A stretch of 64,000 nt of DNA from Mameliella sp. CS4 (lineage in GTDB: Bacteria; Pseudomonadota; Alphaproteobacteria; Rhodobacterales; Rhodobacteraceae): NCBI RefSeq assembly GCF_019392335.1, contig NZ_JAHXRQ010000021.1:1-64000 (forward strand), given 5' to 3'. Of this stretch, positions 26,358 through 34,213 are shown one piece after another. Position 1 is the stretch's first letter, and each line of letters begins with the position of its first letter. The notes beneath the pieces were generated by a model. The model was given only the letters and a program-made list of their open reading frames with translations. It searched no databases and was not told the origin of the DNA. The translations under genes were made by a program, and so were the position numbers.

Positions 26358-27601
26358 CACGTCCTCCTTGCGCTGTCCGACGCCCAGGCCAGCCAGATTG
26401 CCGCCGTCCAGGTAAAATTGCGCCCACCCGCCGCTGCGCCGTCGCGTGGGTCGAAATACTCGGCAAAACCGTTTTCCGCGATCATGTCGCGCGTATTGAA
26501 ACGCAGCGCCTCGGCCCGGTCTTCATGGCCCGCCTCATGCAGGCCGGTGGCGATCAGCATGTTCATCATCGCCCAGACCGGCCCGCGCCAGTAGCGTTTC
26601 GGTTCATAGGACGGATGCGCCGGATCGGTGGAGGGGACGTAGTAACGGGTTGTCCCGGCAATCCGGTCGAAATGCCCCTGCATCCGGTCGCCGCCCACCC
26701 CGGCGTACCACGCCAGGAAAGAGGCGTTCGACACAACGCCCGTATGCTGCCCCGACCGGATGTCGAGACAATCATAGCTGCCAAGCTCGGCATTCCAGAG
26801 CCGCTCGCTGCCGCCCTCCATCTCACCGATCCAGCCGTCCAGCTCATCCGTGGGCAAGCCCATCCGCTCTGCCAGCACCCGCAGGTCACGGGTGGACCTG
26901 AGCAGGGTAAAGGTCATCGTCGGATCGGCGACGCGAAAGGGCGTGATCTCGCGCAGATGCGCCTCGTCCCAACCACATTCCGCCCCCAGTTTCACCAGGT
27001 AGAGATAGCGGTCATAGTCCCAGCGGCGCGGGCGTTCTTCTTCGACCACATGGGTCGTGTCGCGGCGATAATACTGCTCGATCCCTTCGGGTTCGATGGC
27101 GGCAAAGGGGCCGTCCCAGTCGGGGCAGTTGTCGCGGCCCGTCTCCCAAGGGTGGGTAACGACGATGGCCCCGCCCTCGTTGCGCCAGGTCATGAACCAG
27201 CGGTGCCAGTCGATCAGCCCGGGCACCAGCGCCCGCGCCCGATCCTCGAACGCGTTGTCCATGTCCAGCAGCCAGCGGGCAAAGGTCGCCGCGATGGGCG
27301 GCTGCGAGATGCCCGAGGACGGGATAGGCCCCACACCGCGCCAGATGTCAGGACCGGGGAAATAGCTGGGGTCGACCTTGTGAAACAGGATATGCGGGAC
27401 CATGCCATTGGACCACTGCCCGCTCATCAGCGTCTCGATCTCTGTCCAGGCGCGATCCATGTCGTGTTCGGCAAAACCGATGGCGGCAAAGACGCTGTCC
27501 CAGTTCCACTGGTAGGGATACAGCCCTGCGGTGGGCACGGTATAGCCGCCCCGGTCATTGCCTTTGAGGATGGCACGGGCCTCTTCGTCTCGTGTCGTCA
27601 T
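26357..27601 (-). CDS. GH63 / MGH1-like glycoside hydrolase
   Basis: 414-aa (alpha/alpha)6-barrel hydrolase. Recognisable blocks: LYPYQWNWDSVFAAIGFAE near residue 30, NGMVPHILFHK, HPWETGRDNCPDWD near residue 150 (candidate acid Asp), RYWRGPVWAMMNMLIATGL and GFAEYFDPRDGAAAGGRNF (candidate Glu base). These resemble the mannosylglycerate/glucosylglycerate hydrolase group within GH63. No signal peptide, so it would cleave an imported glycoside in the cytoplasm. It is embedded between the MalG-like permease (ATGA overlap) and the ATPase gene of the sugar transporter. An osmolyte such as mannosyl- or glucosylglycerate is a reasonable substrate guess, but trehalose-like sugars are not excluded. Confidence 0.85.
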   Translation of the reverse strand: MTTRDEEARAILKGNDRGGYTVPTAGLYPYQWNWDSVFAAIGFAEHDMDRAWTEIETLMSGQWSNGMVPHILFHKVDPSYFPGPDIWRGVGPIPSSGISQPPIAATFARWLLDMDNAFEDRARALVPGLIDWHRWFMTWRNEGGAIVVTHPWETGRDNCPDWDGPFAAIEPEGIEQYYRRDTTHVVEEERPRRWDYDRYLYLVKLGAECGWDEAHLREITPFRVADPTMTFTLLRSTRDLRVLAERMGLPTDELDGWIGEMEGGSERLWNAELGSYDCLDIRSGQHTGVVSNASFLAWYAGVGGDRMQGHFDRIAGTTRYYVPSTDPAHPSYEPKRYWRGPVWAMMNMLIATGLHEAGHEDRAEALRFNTRDMIAENGFAEYFDPRDGAAAGGRNFTWTAAIWLAWASDSARRT

Positions 27602-28818
27602 CCCTTGACGCTCCCGGCCGTCAGGCCCTTGGTCATGAACCGCTCCAGCCCCAGGAACAGCGCCATGATCGGCACGGTGGCCACCACCGCGCCCGCCATG
27701 AGGTGCTGTCGCGGGATCTCGGACGAGTTGAGCGAGGCGATGCCGCGCGTGAGGGTAAACTTCGACGGATCGTCCAGCAGCATGAAGGCCAGCAGAAACT
27801 CATTCCAGGCGATCATGAAGACATAGAGCGAGACGCTTGCCAGCGCCGGCAGCGACAGCGGCAGGGTGATCTTCCAGATCACCGCCAGCCGCGACAGCCC
27901 GTCCATCAGCCCGGCCTCTTCAACCTCGGCCGGAAGGCCACGGAAATAGCCCTGCAACATGTAAAGGGCGACCGGGATGGTGGTGACGGGATAGATCAGC
28001 ACGATCCCGAAGATCGTGTTGCGCAGGCCGGTCATCGAAAAGGCGATGTAGATCGGCAAGGCCAGAACGATCATCGGGACCATGTAGATCAGCAGGATCG
28101 AGCGCGAAAAGGCCGCCCGCCCCCGGAACCGCAGCCGCGCCACCGCGTAGGCGCCGGGGATCGAAAAGGCCAGCGTTAACAGTACCGTCAGCACTGACAC
28201 ATAGAAGGAGGTCCAGAGGTAGCTGCCGAAGTTGAAGTCGGCGAAAAGCTCGACATAGCTGCGGAACAGGCCCCAGCCCTGCGACAGGTCGATGGTGAAA
28301 TCCAGCGGGTTCTGGATCAGCTCCGACTGGTTCTTAAGGCTCGTCATCACCATCACGTAAAACGGGATGGCGACGATGGCGGTGAAGAAGATATAGCCAA
28401 ACCCGGTCAGGAAGCGGATCACCGCCTCTTCGAACTCGTGCCGGGTCAGCGCGCCCATGCCGGGCAGACGCCCCAGGATCACATGCAGCGACCAGCCCGT
28501 CGCCAGCCCCAGCGCCCCGCTGCCGACCAGTTTCCACAGGGTCGAGGCCGACTCTCCCGACGCGACGGGGCCAATACCGATCACCGCCAGCAGGACAAAG
28601 GCCACACCCGCCGCCAGGGAGGCGATCCCCTGTCCCGGGCGCAGCGCAACAAGTCCCAGCCCCAGCGCCGCCCCCCAGAAAAGGGACCACAGGCCCGCCG
28701 GCCTGAACGGATCGCCGGTGGCAAAGGACATCAGCACCGCCAGTGTCGTCGCCAGAACGAACAGCCAGAGCGCGCCCAGGACCGGGCCAGTGACATAGCC
28801 GAAACGCAGCGCACTCAT
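27598..28818 (-). CDS. Sugar ABC transporter permease (MalG-like) with extended N-terminus
   Basis: 406-aa permease, against about 280 usual for MalG-type proteins. Residues 1-120 are an extra hydrophobic module with about four predicted helices (VLGALWLFVLATTLAVLMSF, LWSLFWGAALGLGLVAL, SLAAGVAFVLLAVIGIG, LVGSGALGLATGWSLHVIL). The conventional part then begins at YIFFTAIVAIPFYVMVMTSL, with the EAA loop LPAEVEEAGLMDGLSRLAVIWKITLP and five further helices. Start MSALRFG at 28818 overlaps the MalF-like stop. The extra module is not needed for known CUT1 transport and its purpose is unknown. Confidence 0.9.
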   Translation of the reverse strand: MSALRFGYVTGPVLGALWLFVLATTLAVLMSFATGDPFRPAGLWSLFWGAALGLGLVALRPGQGIASLAAGVAFVLLAVIGIGPVASGESASTLWKLVGSGALGLATGWSLHVILGRLPGMGALTRHEFEEAVIRFLTGFGYIFFTAIVAIPFYVMVMTSLKNQSELIQNPLDFTIDLSQGWGLFRSYVELFADFNFGSYLWTSFYVSVLTVLLTLAFSIPGAYAVARLRFRGRAAFSRSILLIYMVPMIVLALPIYIAFSMTGLRNTIFGIVLIYPVTTIPVALYMLQGYFRGLPAEVEEAGLMDGLSRLAVIWKITLPLSLPALASVSLYVFMIAWNEFLLAFMLLDDPSKFTLTRGIASLNSSEIPRQHLMAGAVVATVPIMALFLGLERFMTKGLTAGSVKG

Positions 28819-30062
28819 AGGCCTTCCTCCTGGCTGACATAGCGGAAGAACAGGATCGAAAAGAGCACGAGACAGCAAAAGACCACCACCGCGACCGCCG
28901 CCCCTGCCCCGATGTTCGAGATGGCAAAGGCCTGTTCGTAGACATTGACCGTCAGGGTCCGGGTGCCCGCGTTGCCCCCGGTCAGCAGGAAGATGTCGTC
29001 GAACTTGTTGAAGGTCCAGATGAAGCGCAGAAGGAACAGCACACTGAGAATGCCCAGCAGTTGCGGCAGCGACAGGTACCAGAACTTCTGGAAGGGCGAC
29101 GCGCCGTCCATGTCGGCGGCCTCGTACATGTCGGTGTCGATCGACTGCATCCGCGCCAGGATGAACAGGAAGGACAGCGGGAAATAGCGCCAGATCTCAA
29201 AGACCGTGACCATGATCAGCGCCAAGGGCCTGTCGCCAAAGAAATTGATGCTGGAGCTGGTGACTCCCATCTGGATCAAAAGCGCGTTGGCCGAGCCGGA
29301 AAAGGGATCGAACAGGATGATCCAGGCAAAGGCCACGGCGATCACCGGGGCGACATAGGGAAACAGGTAGAGCCCACGCAGGATGCCCTGACCGCGAAAT
29401 TCCTTGTTCAGCAACATGGCCGCGAACAGACCAAAGATCAGCGCCCCCAGCGTGCCGAAGACGGTGTAGAAGAGCGTCACCCCCAGCACGCCCCAGAACT
29501 CGTCCCCGCTAAAGATACGGTCGAAGTTTTCCAGCGTGAAATCGAAGTTCGTCAGGATGTTGGTGCTGCGCCCGGTCATACGGGGGTCGCTGCCCTCGGC
29601 GGCCTCTTCAGCGGTGTCCTCATCCCCTTGCAGCGCCACGAAGATCTCGACCTCGTCGCGTCCGCCGCCATCAAGATCGCCAAGATCACAGGTGAAATCG
29701 GCCCCGTCGAAGGTACAGCGCGGGTCGGCTGTCACGACGCTCAGGCTGTCGGGCAGACTGTCCGACAGCGTGACACCGGTGATCGGCTCCGATTGCGAGG
29801 AGTTGCGGACACGGTATTGCAGGCGCAGCTCGTCACCAGAGCCGCGCAGGCTCTCGCGGACCACGGGCGCGGGCGGACGCAGGTCCGCCAGGCCGATGGG
29901 TTTGAAGCTGATCCAGAAGATCGCCAGCAGTGGCAGGACAACCACCGCCGAGACGATGGCCAGCGTCGGCAACAAAAGCCCCCAGGCCAGCCGCGCCTCG
30001 CGTTTCAGGAGGGGGCCAGTGCCCCTTGGCGGCCCCGAGGCCGGTCCGGTGCTGTCGCTCAT
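28815..30062 (-). CDS. Sugar ABC transporter permease (MalF-like) with inserted DUF11-like periplasmic domain
   Basis: 415-aa permease. TM1 is LPTLAIVSAVVVLPLLAIFWISF (about 31-53). About 120 residues of periplasmic loop follow before FDFTLENFDRIFSGDEFWGVL. Within it, residues 75-145 (LQYRVRNSSQSEPITGVTL.. then SDSLPDSLSVV) look like a DUF11/Ig-like repeat and contain two Cys (about 116 and 125) that could form a disulfide. Five more helices follow with the EAA loop DTDMYEAADMDGASPFQKFWYLSLP. It probably forms the pore with the MalG-like subunit. An 85-bp gap with a hairpin separates it from the binding-protein gene. Confidence 0.9.
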   Translation of the reverse strand: MSDSTGPASGPPRGTGPLLKREARLAWGLLLPTLAIVSAVVVLPLLAIFWISFKPIGLADLRPPAPVVRESLRGSGDELRLQYRVRNSSQSEPITGVTLSDSLPDSLSVVTADPRCTFDGADFTCDLGDLDGGGRDEVEIFVALQGDEDTAEEAAEGSDPRMTGRSTNILTNFDFTLENFDRIFSGDEFWGVLGVTLFYTVFGTLGALIFGLFAAMLLNKEFRGQGILRGLYLFPYVAPVIAVAFAWIILFDPFSGSANALLIQMGVTSSSINFFGDRPLALIMVTVFEIWRYFPLSFLFILARMQSIDTDMYEAADMDGASPFQKFWYLSLPQLLGILSVLFLLRFIWTFNKFDDIFLLTGGNAGTRTLTVNVYEQAFAISNIGAGAAVAVVVFCCLVLFSILFFRYVSQEEGL

Positions 30063-30107
30063 GTCGCAGTCCCCCCTATCGGACGCTGGCCTGGGGCCAG
30101 GTCCGCG

Positions 30108-30136
30108 CGGGCGGCGGACCCAAGGCCCGCCGCCCG
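30108..30136 (-). repeat. Intercistronic hairpin after the sugar-binding-protein gene
   Basis: CGGGCGGCGG (30108-30117) and CCGCCGCCCG (30127-30136) form a perfect 10-bp stem with a 9-nt loop, between the binding-protein stop and the permease start. No T-run on the minus strand. Confidence 0.6.
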
Positions 30137-30147
30137 AAGGTCCGGCA

Positions 30148-31506
30148 TCACTCGATGTCGGCCAATTCCTCGTTCATCTTCTTGACCGCGTCGGGACCAG
30201 AGATGTTGCCGTCGATGTATTCGCGGACGACACGGTTGACCGTCTGGCTGTTGATGATCTTGGAGGCCAGCGCCAGCTGACCGTCCTTGACGCCCCAGCG
30301 CTGCGCCACGTCCAGCCCGCCGACGATCTCGTCGATCATCGCGTCGGCGTAAAGCTCGCTCAGCGGCGCCTTGCGGTCCACGCCCACGTCCAGCTTGGAC
30401 CAGGCATCGACAAAGGCGGTCGGGTCGTCCTGGGTGCCGCGCCGGACCGGGAACTTGCCCTCGGGCGCGATGGACAGCGTCTGGGTATAGCCGGTGTCCA
30501 TCGAATACTTGATAAATTCCTGGGCGTCGTCGAAATCCGCGTCGGCGGTGATGCCGAAATAGCGGATGTCGCCCCAGGCCGCGCCATCGGGGTTGGACGG
30601 ACCGGCAAAGTTGGTCACGATCCCGGTCATCGAGGCCAGCGCCGAAGAGGTCGGGTCCTCGTTGATCGTCGGCGGCGCGCTGTCGCGCAGGCCGGCCAGT
30701 TCGTCCAGGATAAAGGGCGACCAGATGATCATCGCCGCGTCGCCTGCGAAATACAGGCTGCGCGACTGATCCCAGTACAGCTCACCGTCGGGCGAGGCAT
30801 CGGCCAGCACCTTGTAGAACTCCAGCACCTCGATGGTCTTCTTCTCGTCGAAGCCGGTGAACCCCTCGGGACCCACGGGCGTCGCACCATTGGCGAGGAA
30901 GACATGCTCCAGCACCTGGCTCATGAAGTTTTCATCCACCTTGGTGGCGGCGACAAAGCCGAACATCTCGGGCGGGTTGTGCAGCGCCTCGATGGCGGCG
31001 GTCACGGCGGCATAGGTGGTGGGCGGCGCCAATCCCGCCTCGTCGAACAGGTCCTTGCGGTAGACGATCATCTGCGTCCAGCCATCCACCGGAACACTGG
31101 CCCATCCGTCATCAGTCTTGGCCATGTCCAGCGCGCCGGGGGCAAAAGTGCTGGTGCCCAGCGCGTCGATCACCTCGGTCGCGGCCTCGGCATCCAGAAT
31201 ACCCGCCTCGACCCAGGGCAGTGCGTATTGCAACGTATGATAGATCACGTCCGGCAGATCGCCGGCGGCAAAGGCCGCGGTGGCGCGCGTGCCCAGATCG
31301 GATTCGGACACAGGGATCACCTCGACCCCGATCCCGGTTTCCGCCTCGAAGGCCTCGGCCATCTCCTTCTGCTTGGCCAGCCGCTCGGGCTGTTCCTCGG
31401 TTGTCCAGAACCGGATATCCGCCGCAGCAGAGCCCGCGCCCAGCGCAAGGCCAAGCGCCGCAGTCGTCAGAAGACGGGATAAAGTGTTTGGTGATTTGAT
31501 GGGCAT
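30148..31506 (-). CDS. Sugar ABC transporter substrate-binding protein (SBP family 1)
   Basis: 452-aa periplasmic protein. Sec signal peptide SPNTLSRLLTTAALGLALG..AAA is followed by mature DIRFWTTEEQPERLAKQKEM. Family-1 traits: FEAETGIGVEVIPVSESDL, GDLPDVIYHTLQYALPWVEAG and the WTQMIVYRKDLFDEAGL block. First gene of the operon, on minus; GGGAGG lies 5 bases before the ATG. Two LacI-type operator palindromes (31645 and 31777) lie upstream. Ligand unknown; the linked GH63-like hydrolase points to a small glycoside. Confidence 0.93.
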   Translation of the reverse strand: MPIKSPNTLSRLLTTAALGLALGAGSAAADIRFWTTEEQPERLAKQKEMAEAFEAETGIGVEVIPVSESDLGTRATAAFAAGDLPDVIYHTLQYALPWVEAGILDAEAATEVIDALGTSTFAPGALDMAKTDDGWASVPVDGWTQMIVYRKDLFDEAGLAPPTTYAAVTAAIEALHNPPEMFGFVAATKVDENFMSQVLEHVFLANGATPVGPEGFTGFDEKKTIEVLEFYKVLADASPDGELYWDQSRSLYFAGDAAMIIWSPFILDELAGLRDSAPPTINEDPTSSALASMTGIVTNFAGPSNPDGAAWGDIRYFGITADADFDDAQEFIKYSMDTGYTQTLSIAPEGKFPVRRGTQDDPTAFVDAWSKLDVGVDRKAPLSELYADAMIDEIVGGLDVAQRWGVKDGQLALASKIINSQTVNRVVREYIDGNISGPDAVKKMNEELADIE

Positions 31507-31644
31507 TTCGCACCTCCCAATGCGCTTTGATTCTTATCGGTCGTTTTCCATGACCTACTCCAGTTGTAGCGATTTTTCTAGCGTGGCGTCGATTACTCGG
31601 GCAGCACATCAACCAGCAGCCCCTTAATATTGCTCGAAAATTAG

Positions 31645-31656
31645 GCAAACGCTTGC
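31645..31656. promoter_or_regulatory. LacI-family operator candidate 1
   Basis: GCAAACGCTTGC matches the LacI-family pattern GnAAnCGnTTnC completely and lies about 140 bp upstream of the sugar transporter operon. No LacI-type gene is present in the window, so the regulator would be encoded elsewhere. Confidence 0.5.
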
Positions 31657-31760
31657 GGCGGGCAATGTCAGGCCCGCAAGGCTGCCGCGCTCTGCGGCGC
31701 AGCATTTCGTGCCGGAAAATGTCAGGTTTTCAGCCCCAATCGCCTCTCCGTTCGCGCAGG

Positions 31761-31770
31761 TTTTTTGCAG
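31761..31770 (+). promoter_or_regulatory. Shared hup-upstream decamer, copy 1 (hupT)
   Basis: TTTTTTGCAG, 134 bp before the hupT start. The identical decamer occurs upstream of hupS and hupD. Confidence 0.45.
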
Positions 31771-31776
31771 GGTTCC

Positions 31777-31788
31777 CAAAGCGCTTGC
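31777..31788. promoter_or_regulatory. LacI-family operator candidate 2
   Basis: CAAAGCGCTTGC fits the LacI pattern in all but the first base and contains the perfect core AAGCGCTT. It lies 132 bp (start to start) from candidate 1, compatible with DNA looping, but it is closer to hupT and could equally belong to that promoter. Confidence 0.35.
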
Positions 31789-31904
31789 AGCCCCCACTCG
31801 GCGCGCCTCGCCCCATGACCGGCTTCATCCTGCAACCGCCCGGTGGGCCGCCTCTCCTTGCGTATTCCGGCCTGCGTATTACTCTGCCCGTCAAGGAGGC
31901 CAGA

Positions 31905-33224
31905 ATGACACCCTCGCCCGCAGATGATCCGATGCATCCCGTCAGCGAAGACACCTGGCGGGACGTCATCGCCGCGATGGACCGCACCTATTCAGAGCTG
32001 GTCGACTACCAGGAGTTGCTGGAAAAGCAGAACCGCGAGCTGGACGAGATGCGCCAGTTCATGGCCTCGGTCCTGTCATCCATGTCCGACCTGCTGATCG
32101 TCGTGGACAAGAACCGCACCATCGAACGCACAGGCGGCGCCATCGAAAAGATCTTGGGCGCGACAGCTGCAAGCAGCGGGACCTCCCTTGGCGATCTGCT
32201 GGAGGATGGTGACAAGGACGGCCTGCTGGCCGCGGTCGACAAGGTGATGCTGAGCCGCGAACCCACGACGGTCGAGGCCCGCTTCCTGACCGGCGACGGC
32301 GCCACGCCGCTGGAAATCAGCGTCAGTCCCCGGCTCGACCAGCGCGGACGCAGCCGGGGCGTTGTCCTGGTCGGGCGCCCGCTGGGCGAATTGCGCAATG
32401 CCTACATGGAGCTGGAGGCCAGCCACGAGGCGCTGCAACAAGCGCAGACACAGCTTGTCCGCAACGAAAAGCTGGCATCGCTGGGCCGCCTTGTCGCCGG
32501 GGTGGCACATGAGCTGAACAACCCGATCAGCTTTGTCTATGCCAACACCCACGGTTTGGAAAAATACACCAAGCGGTTCGAAACCTATTTCGAGGCCGTC
32601 CAGGCCGGCAAGAGCCGCCCGGAGCTGGTCGCGCTGCGGGACGAACTCAAGCTGGAAAAGACCGTGCGTAACCTGCGCACCGCGATCGACGGCGCCAAGG
32701 ACGGCGCCGAACGGGTCCGCGACATCGTCGACGACCTGCGTCGCCTCAGCGCGGACGGCACCGGCGAACGGTCGGCCTTCGACATGATGGCCACCACGCG
32801 GATTGCCGCGGATTGGGTGGTGCGCACCTCGCGGACCGCCGTCCAGATCACCTTTGACGACGATGCCCGGCGGCTGGCCTGGGGCAATCCCGGCCATGTC
32901 CAGCAAATCGTCATGAACCTGGTGCAGAACGCCATCGACGCCCTGTCCGACACCGGCACACCCACCCTGCGCCTGCACGTCCTGGAGCGAGACGATCAGG
33001 TGCTGTTGCGGGTGATCGACAATGGCCCGGGCATCCCCGAGGCGATCGCCGGGTCGATCTTCGACCCGTTCTTCACCACCAAACAGGTCGGCAAGGGCAC
33101 CGGGCTAGGCCTGTCCATTTCGCACAAGATCGCCGAAGAACATGGCGGGGCGCTGACGCTGGCCTATACCGGCCCCGAGGGCAGCTGCTTTGAACTGGCC
33201 CTGCCGACAGAGGGACACGCATGA
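31905..33224 (+). CDS. hupT: H2-signalling sensor histidine kinase HupT
   Basis: 439-aa soluble kinase, no transmembrane segments. An N-terminal coiled-coil-like stretch (YSELVDYQELLEKQNRELDE), then a PAS domain (MASVLSSMSDLLIVVDKNRT), a second helical linker, and the H-box AGVAHELNNPISFVYANTHG with the phospho-accepting His. The ATPase domain has N-box NLVQNAIDAL, G1 IDNGPGIPEA and G2 GKGTGLGLSIS. In R. capsulatus HupT autophosphorylates and passes phosphate to HupR unless HupUV reports H2; the same role is inferred. The start ATG at 31905 follows AAGGAGG. Its stop overlaps the hupU start (ATGA). Confidence 0.93.
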   Translation: MTPSPADDPMHPVSEDTWRDVIAAMDRTYSELVDYQELLEKQNRELDEMRQFMASVLSSMSDLLIVVDKNRTIERTGGAIEKILGATAASSGTSLGDLLEDGDKDGLLAAVDKVMLSREPTTVEARFLTGDGATPLEISVSPRLDQRGRSRGVVLVGRPLGELRNAYMELEASHEALQQAQTQLVRNEKLASLGRLVAGVAHELNNPISFVYANTHGLEKYTKRFETYFEAVQAGKSRPELVALRDELKLEKTVRNLRTAIDGAKDGAERVRDIVDDLRRLSADGTGERSAFDMMATTRIAADWVVRTSRTAVQITFDDDARRLAWGNPGHVQQIVMNLVQNAIDALSDTGTPTLRLHVLERDDQVLLRVIDNGPGIPEAIAGSIFDPFFTTKQVGKGTGLGLSISHKIAEEHGGALTLAYTGPEGSCFELALPTEGHA

Positions 33225-34213
33225 ACATTTTGTGGCTGCAATCCGCGGGCTGTGGCGGCTGTACCATGTCGCTGCTTTGCGCGGAATCCCCCGGCGTGCT
33301 GGACCTTCTGCGCGACGCCGGTCTGTCGTTCCTCTGGCATCCTGCGCTGTCCGAACAGACCGGCGCCGAGGTGCGCGCCCTGCTGGCCGGGATCGAGGAC
33401 GGCAGCCAGACGCTTGACATCCTCTGTGTCGAAGGGTCGATCCTGACCGGCCCCAAGGGTACGGGCCGGTTCCAGATGCTGTCGGGCACCGGGCGATCCA
33501 TGCTGGACTGGGTCAGGTCATTGGCGCCCCTCGCCGAACAGGTGGTCGCCGTGGGAACCTGCGCGACCTACGGCGGCATGACCTCGGCAGGCGGCAATCC
33601 CGCCGGGGCCGTCGGCCTGCAATACGACGGCAGCTATCCCGGCGGCGCTCTGCCCGCCGACTTTCGCGCCCGTTCGGGCATGCCGGTCATCAACGTCGCG
33701 GGCTGCCCGACGCATCCCGACTGGGTGACGGAAACCCTGCTGCTGATCGCGGGCGGCGAAATGAGCCATGACGCGCTGGACGCGCTGGGGCGGCCGCTGT
33801 TTTATGCCGAACACCTTGTCCACCACGCCTGCCCGAAAAACGAGTTCTACGAATACAAGGCCAGCGCCGAGAAACCCGGTCAGCTGGGCTGCATGATGGA
33901 ACACATGGGCTGTGTCGGCACGCAGGCGGTGGGCGATTGCAATATTCGCGGCTGGAACGGCGGCAGCTGCTGCACCCGGGCGGGCTATGCCTGTATCAAC
34001 TGCACTGCGCCGGAATTCGAGGAACCGCACCACCCCTTCACCGAGACGCCCAAATTCGCGGGCATCCCCGTCGGCCTGCCCTCTGACATGCCCAAGGCCT
34101 GGTTCATGGCGCTCGCCTCACTGTCCAAGGCGGCCACGCCCAAGCGACTGGCCGAGAACGCTGTGGCCGACCGGATCGAAGTGCCACCCACTCTGCGGAC
34201 GGGGCGCAAATGA
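33221..34213 (+). CDS. hupU: Regulatory [NiFe] hydrogenase small subunit HupU
   Basis: 330-aa Fe-S subunit of the H2 sensor. The proximal cluster starts with QSAGCGGCTMSLL and continues with VGTCATYGGM and NVAGCPTHPDWV; the medial/distal clusters are HHACPKNEFYEYK, GCMMEHMGC and CCTRAGYACINCTAPEF. It lacks the Tat signal and C-terminal membrane anchor found in HupS, as expected for a cytoplasmic sensor. Start overlaps hupT and stop overlaps hupV (both ATGA), indicating strict co-translation. Confidence 0.95.
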   Translation: MNILWLQSAGCGGCTMSLLCAESPGVLDLLRDAGLSFLWHPALSEQTGAEVRALLAGIEDGSQTLDILCVEGSILTGPKGTGRFQMLSGTGRSMLDWVRSLAPLAEQVVAVGTCATYGGMTSAGGNPAGAVGLQYDGSYPGGALPADFRARSGMPVINVAGCPTHPDWVTETLLLIAGGEMSHDALDALGRPLFYAEHLVHHACPKNEFYEYKASAEKPGQLGCMMEHMGCVGTQAVGDCNIRGWNGGSCCTRAGYACINCTAPEFEEPHHPFTETPKFAGIPVGLPSDMPKAWFMALASLSKAATPKRLAENAVADRIEVPPTLRTGRK

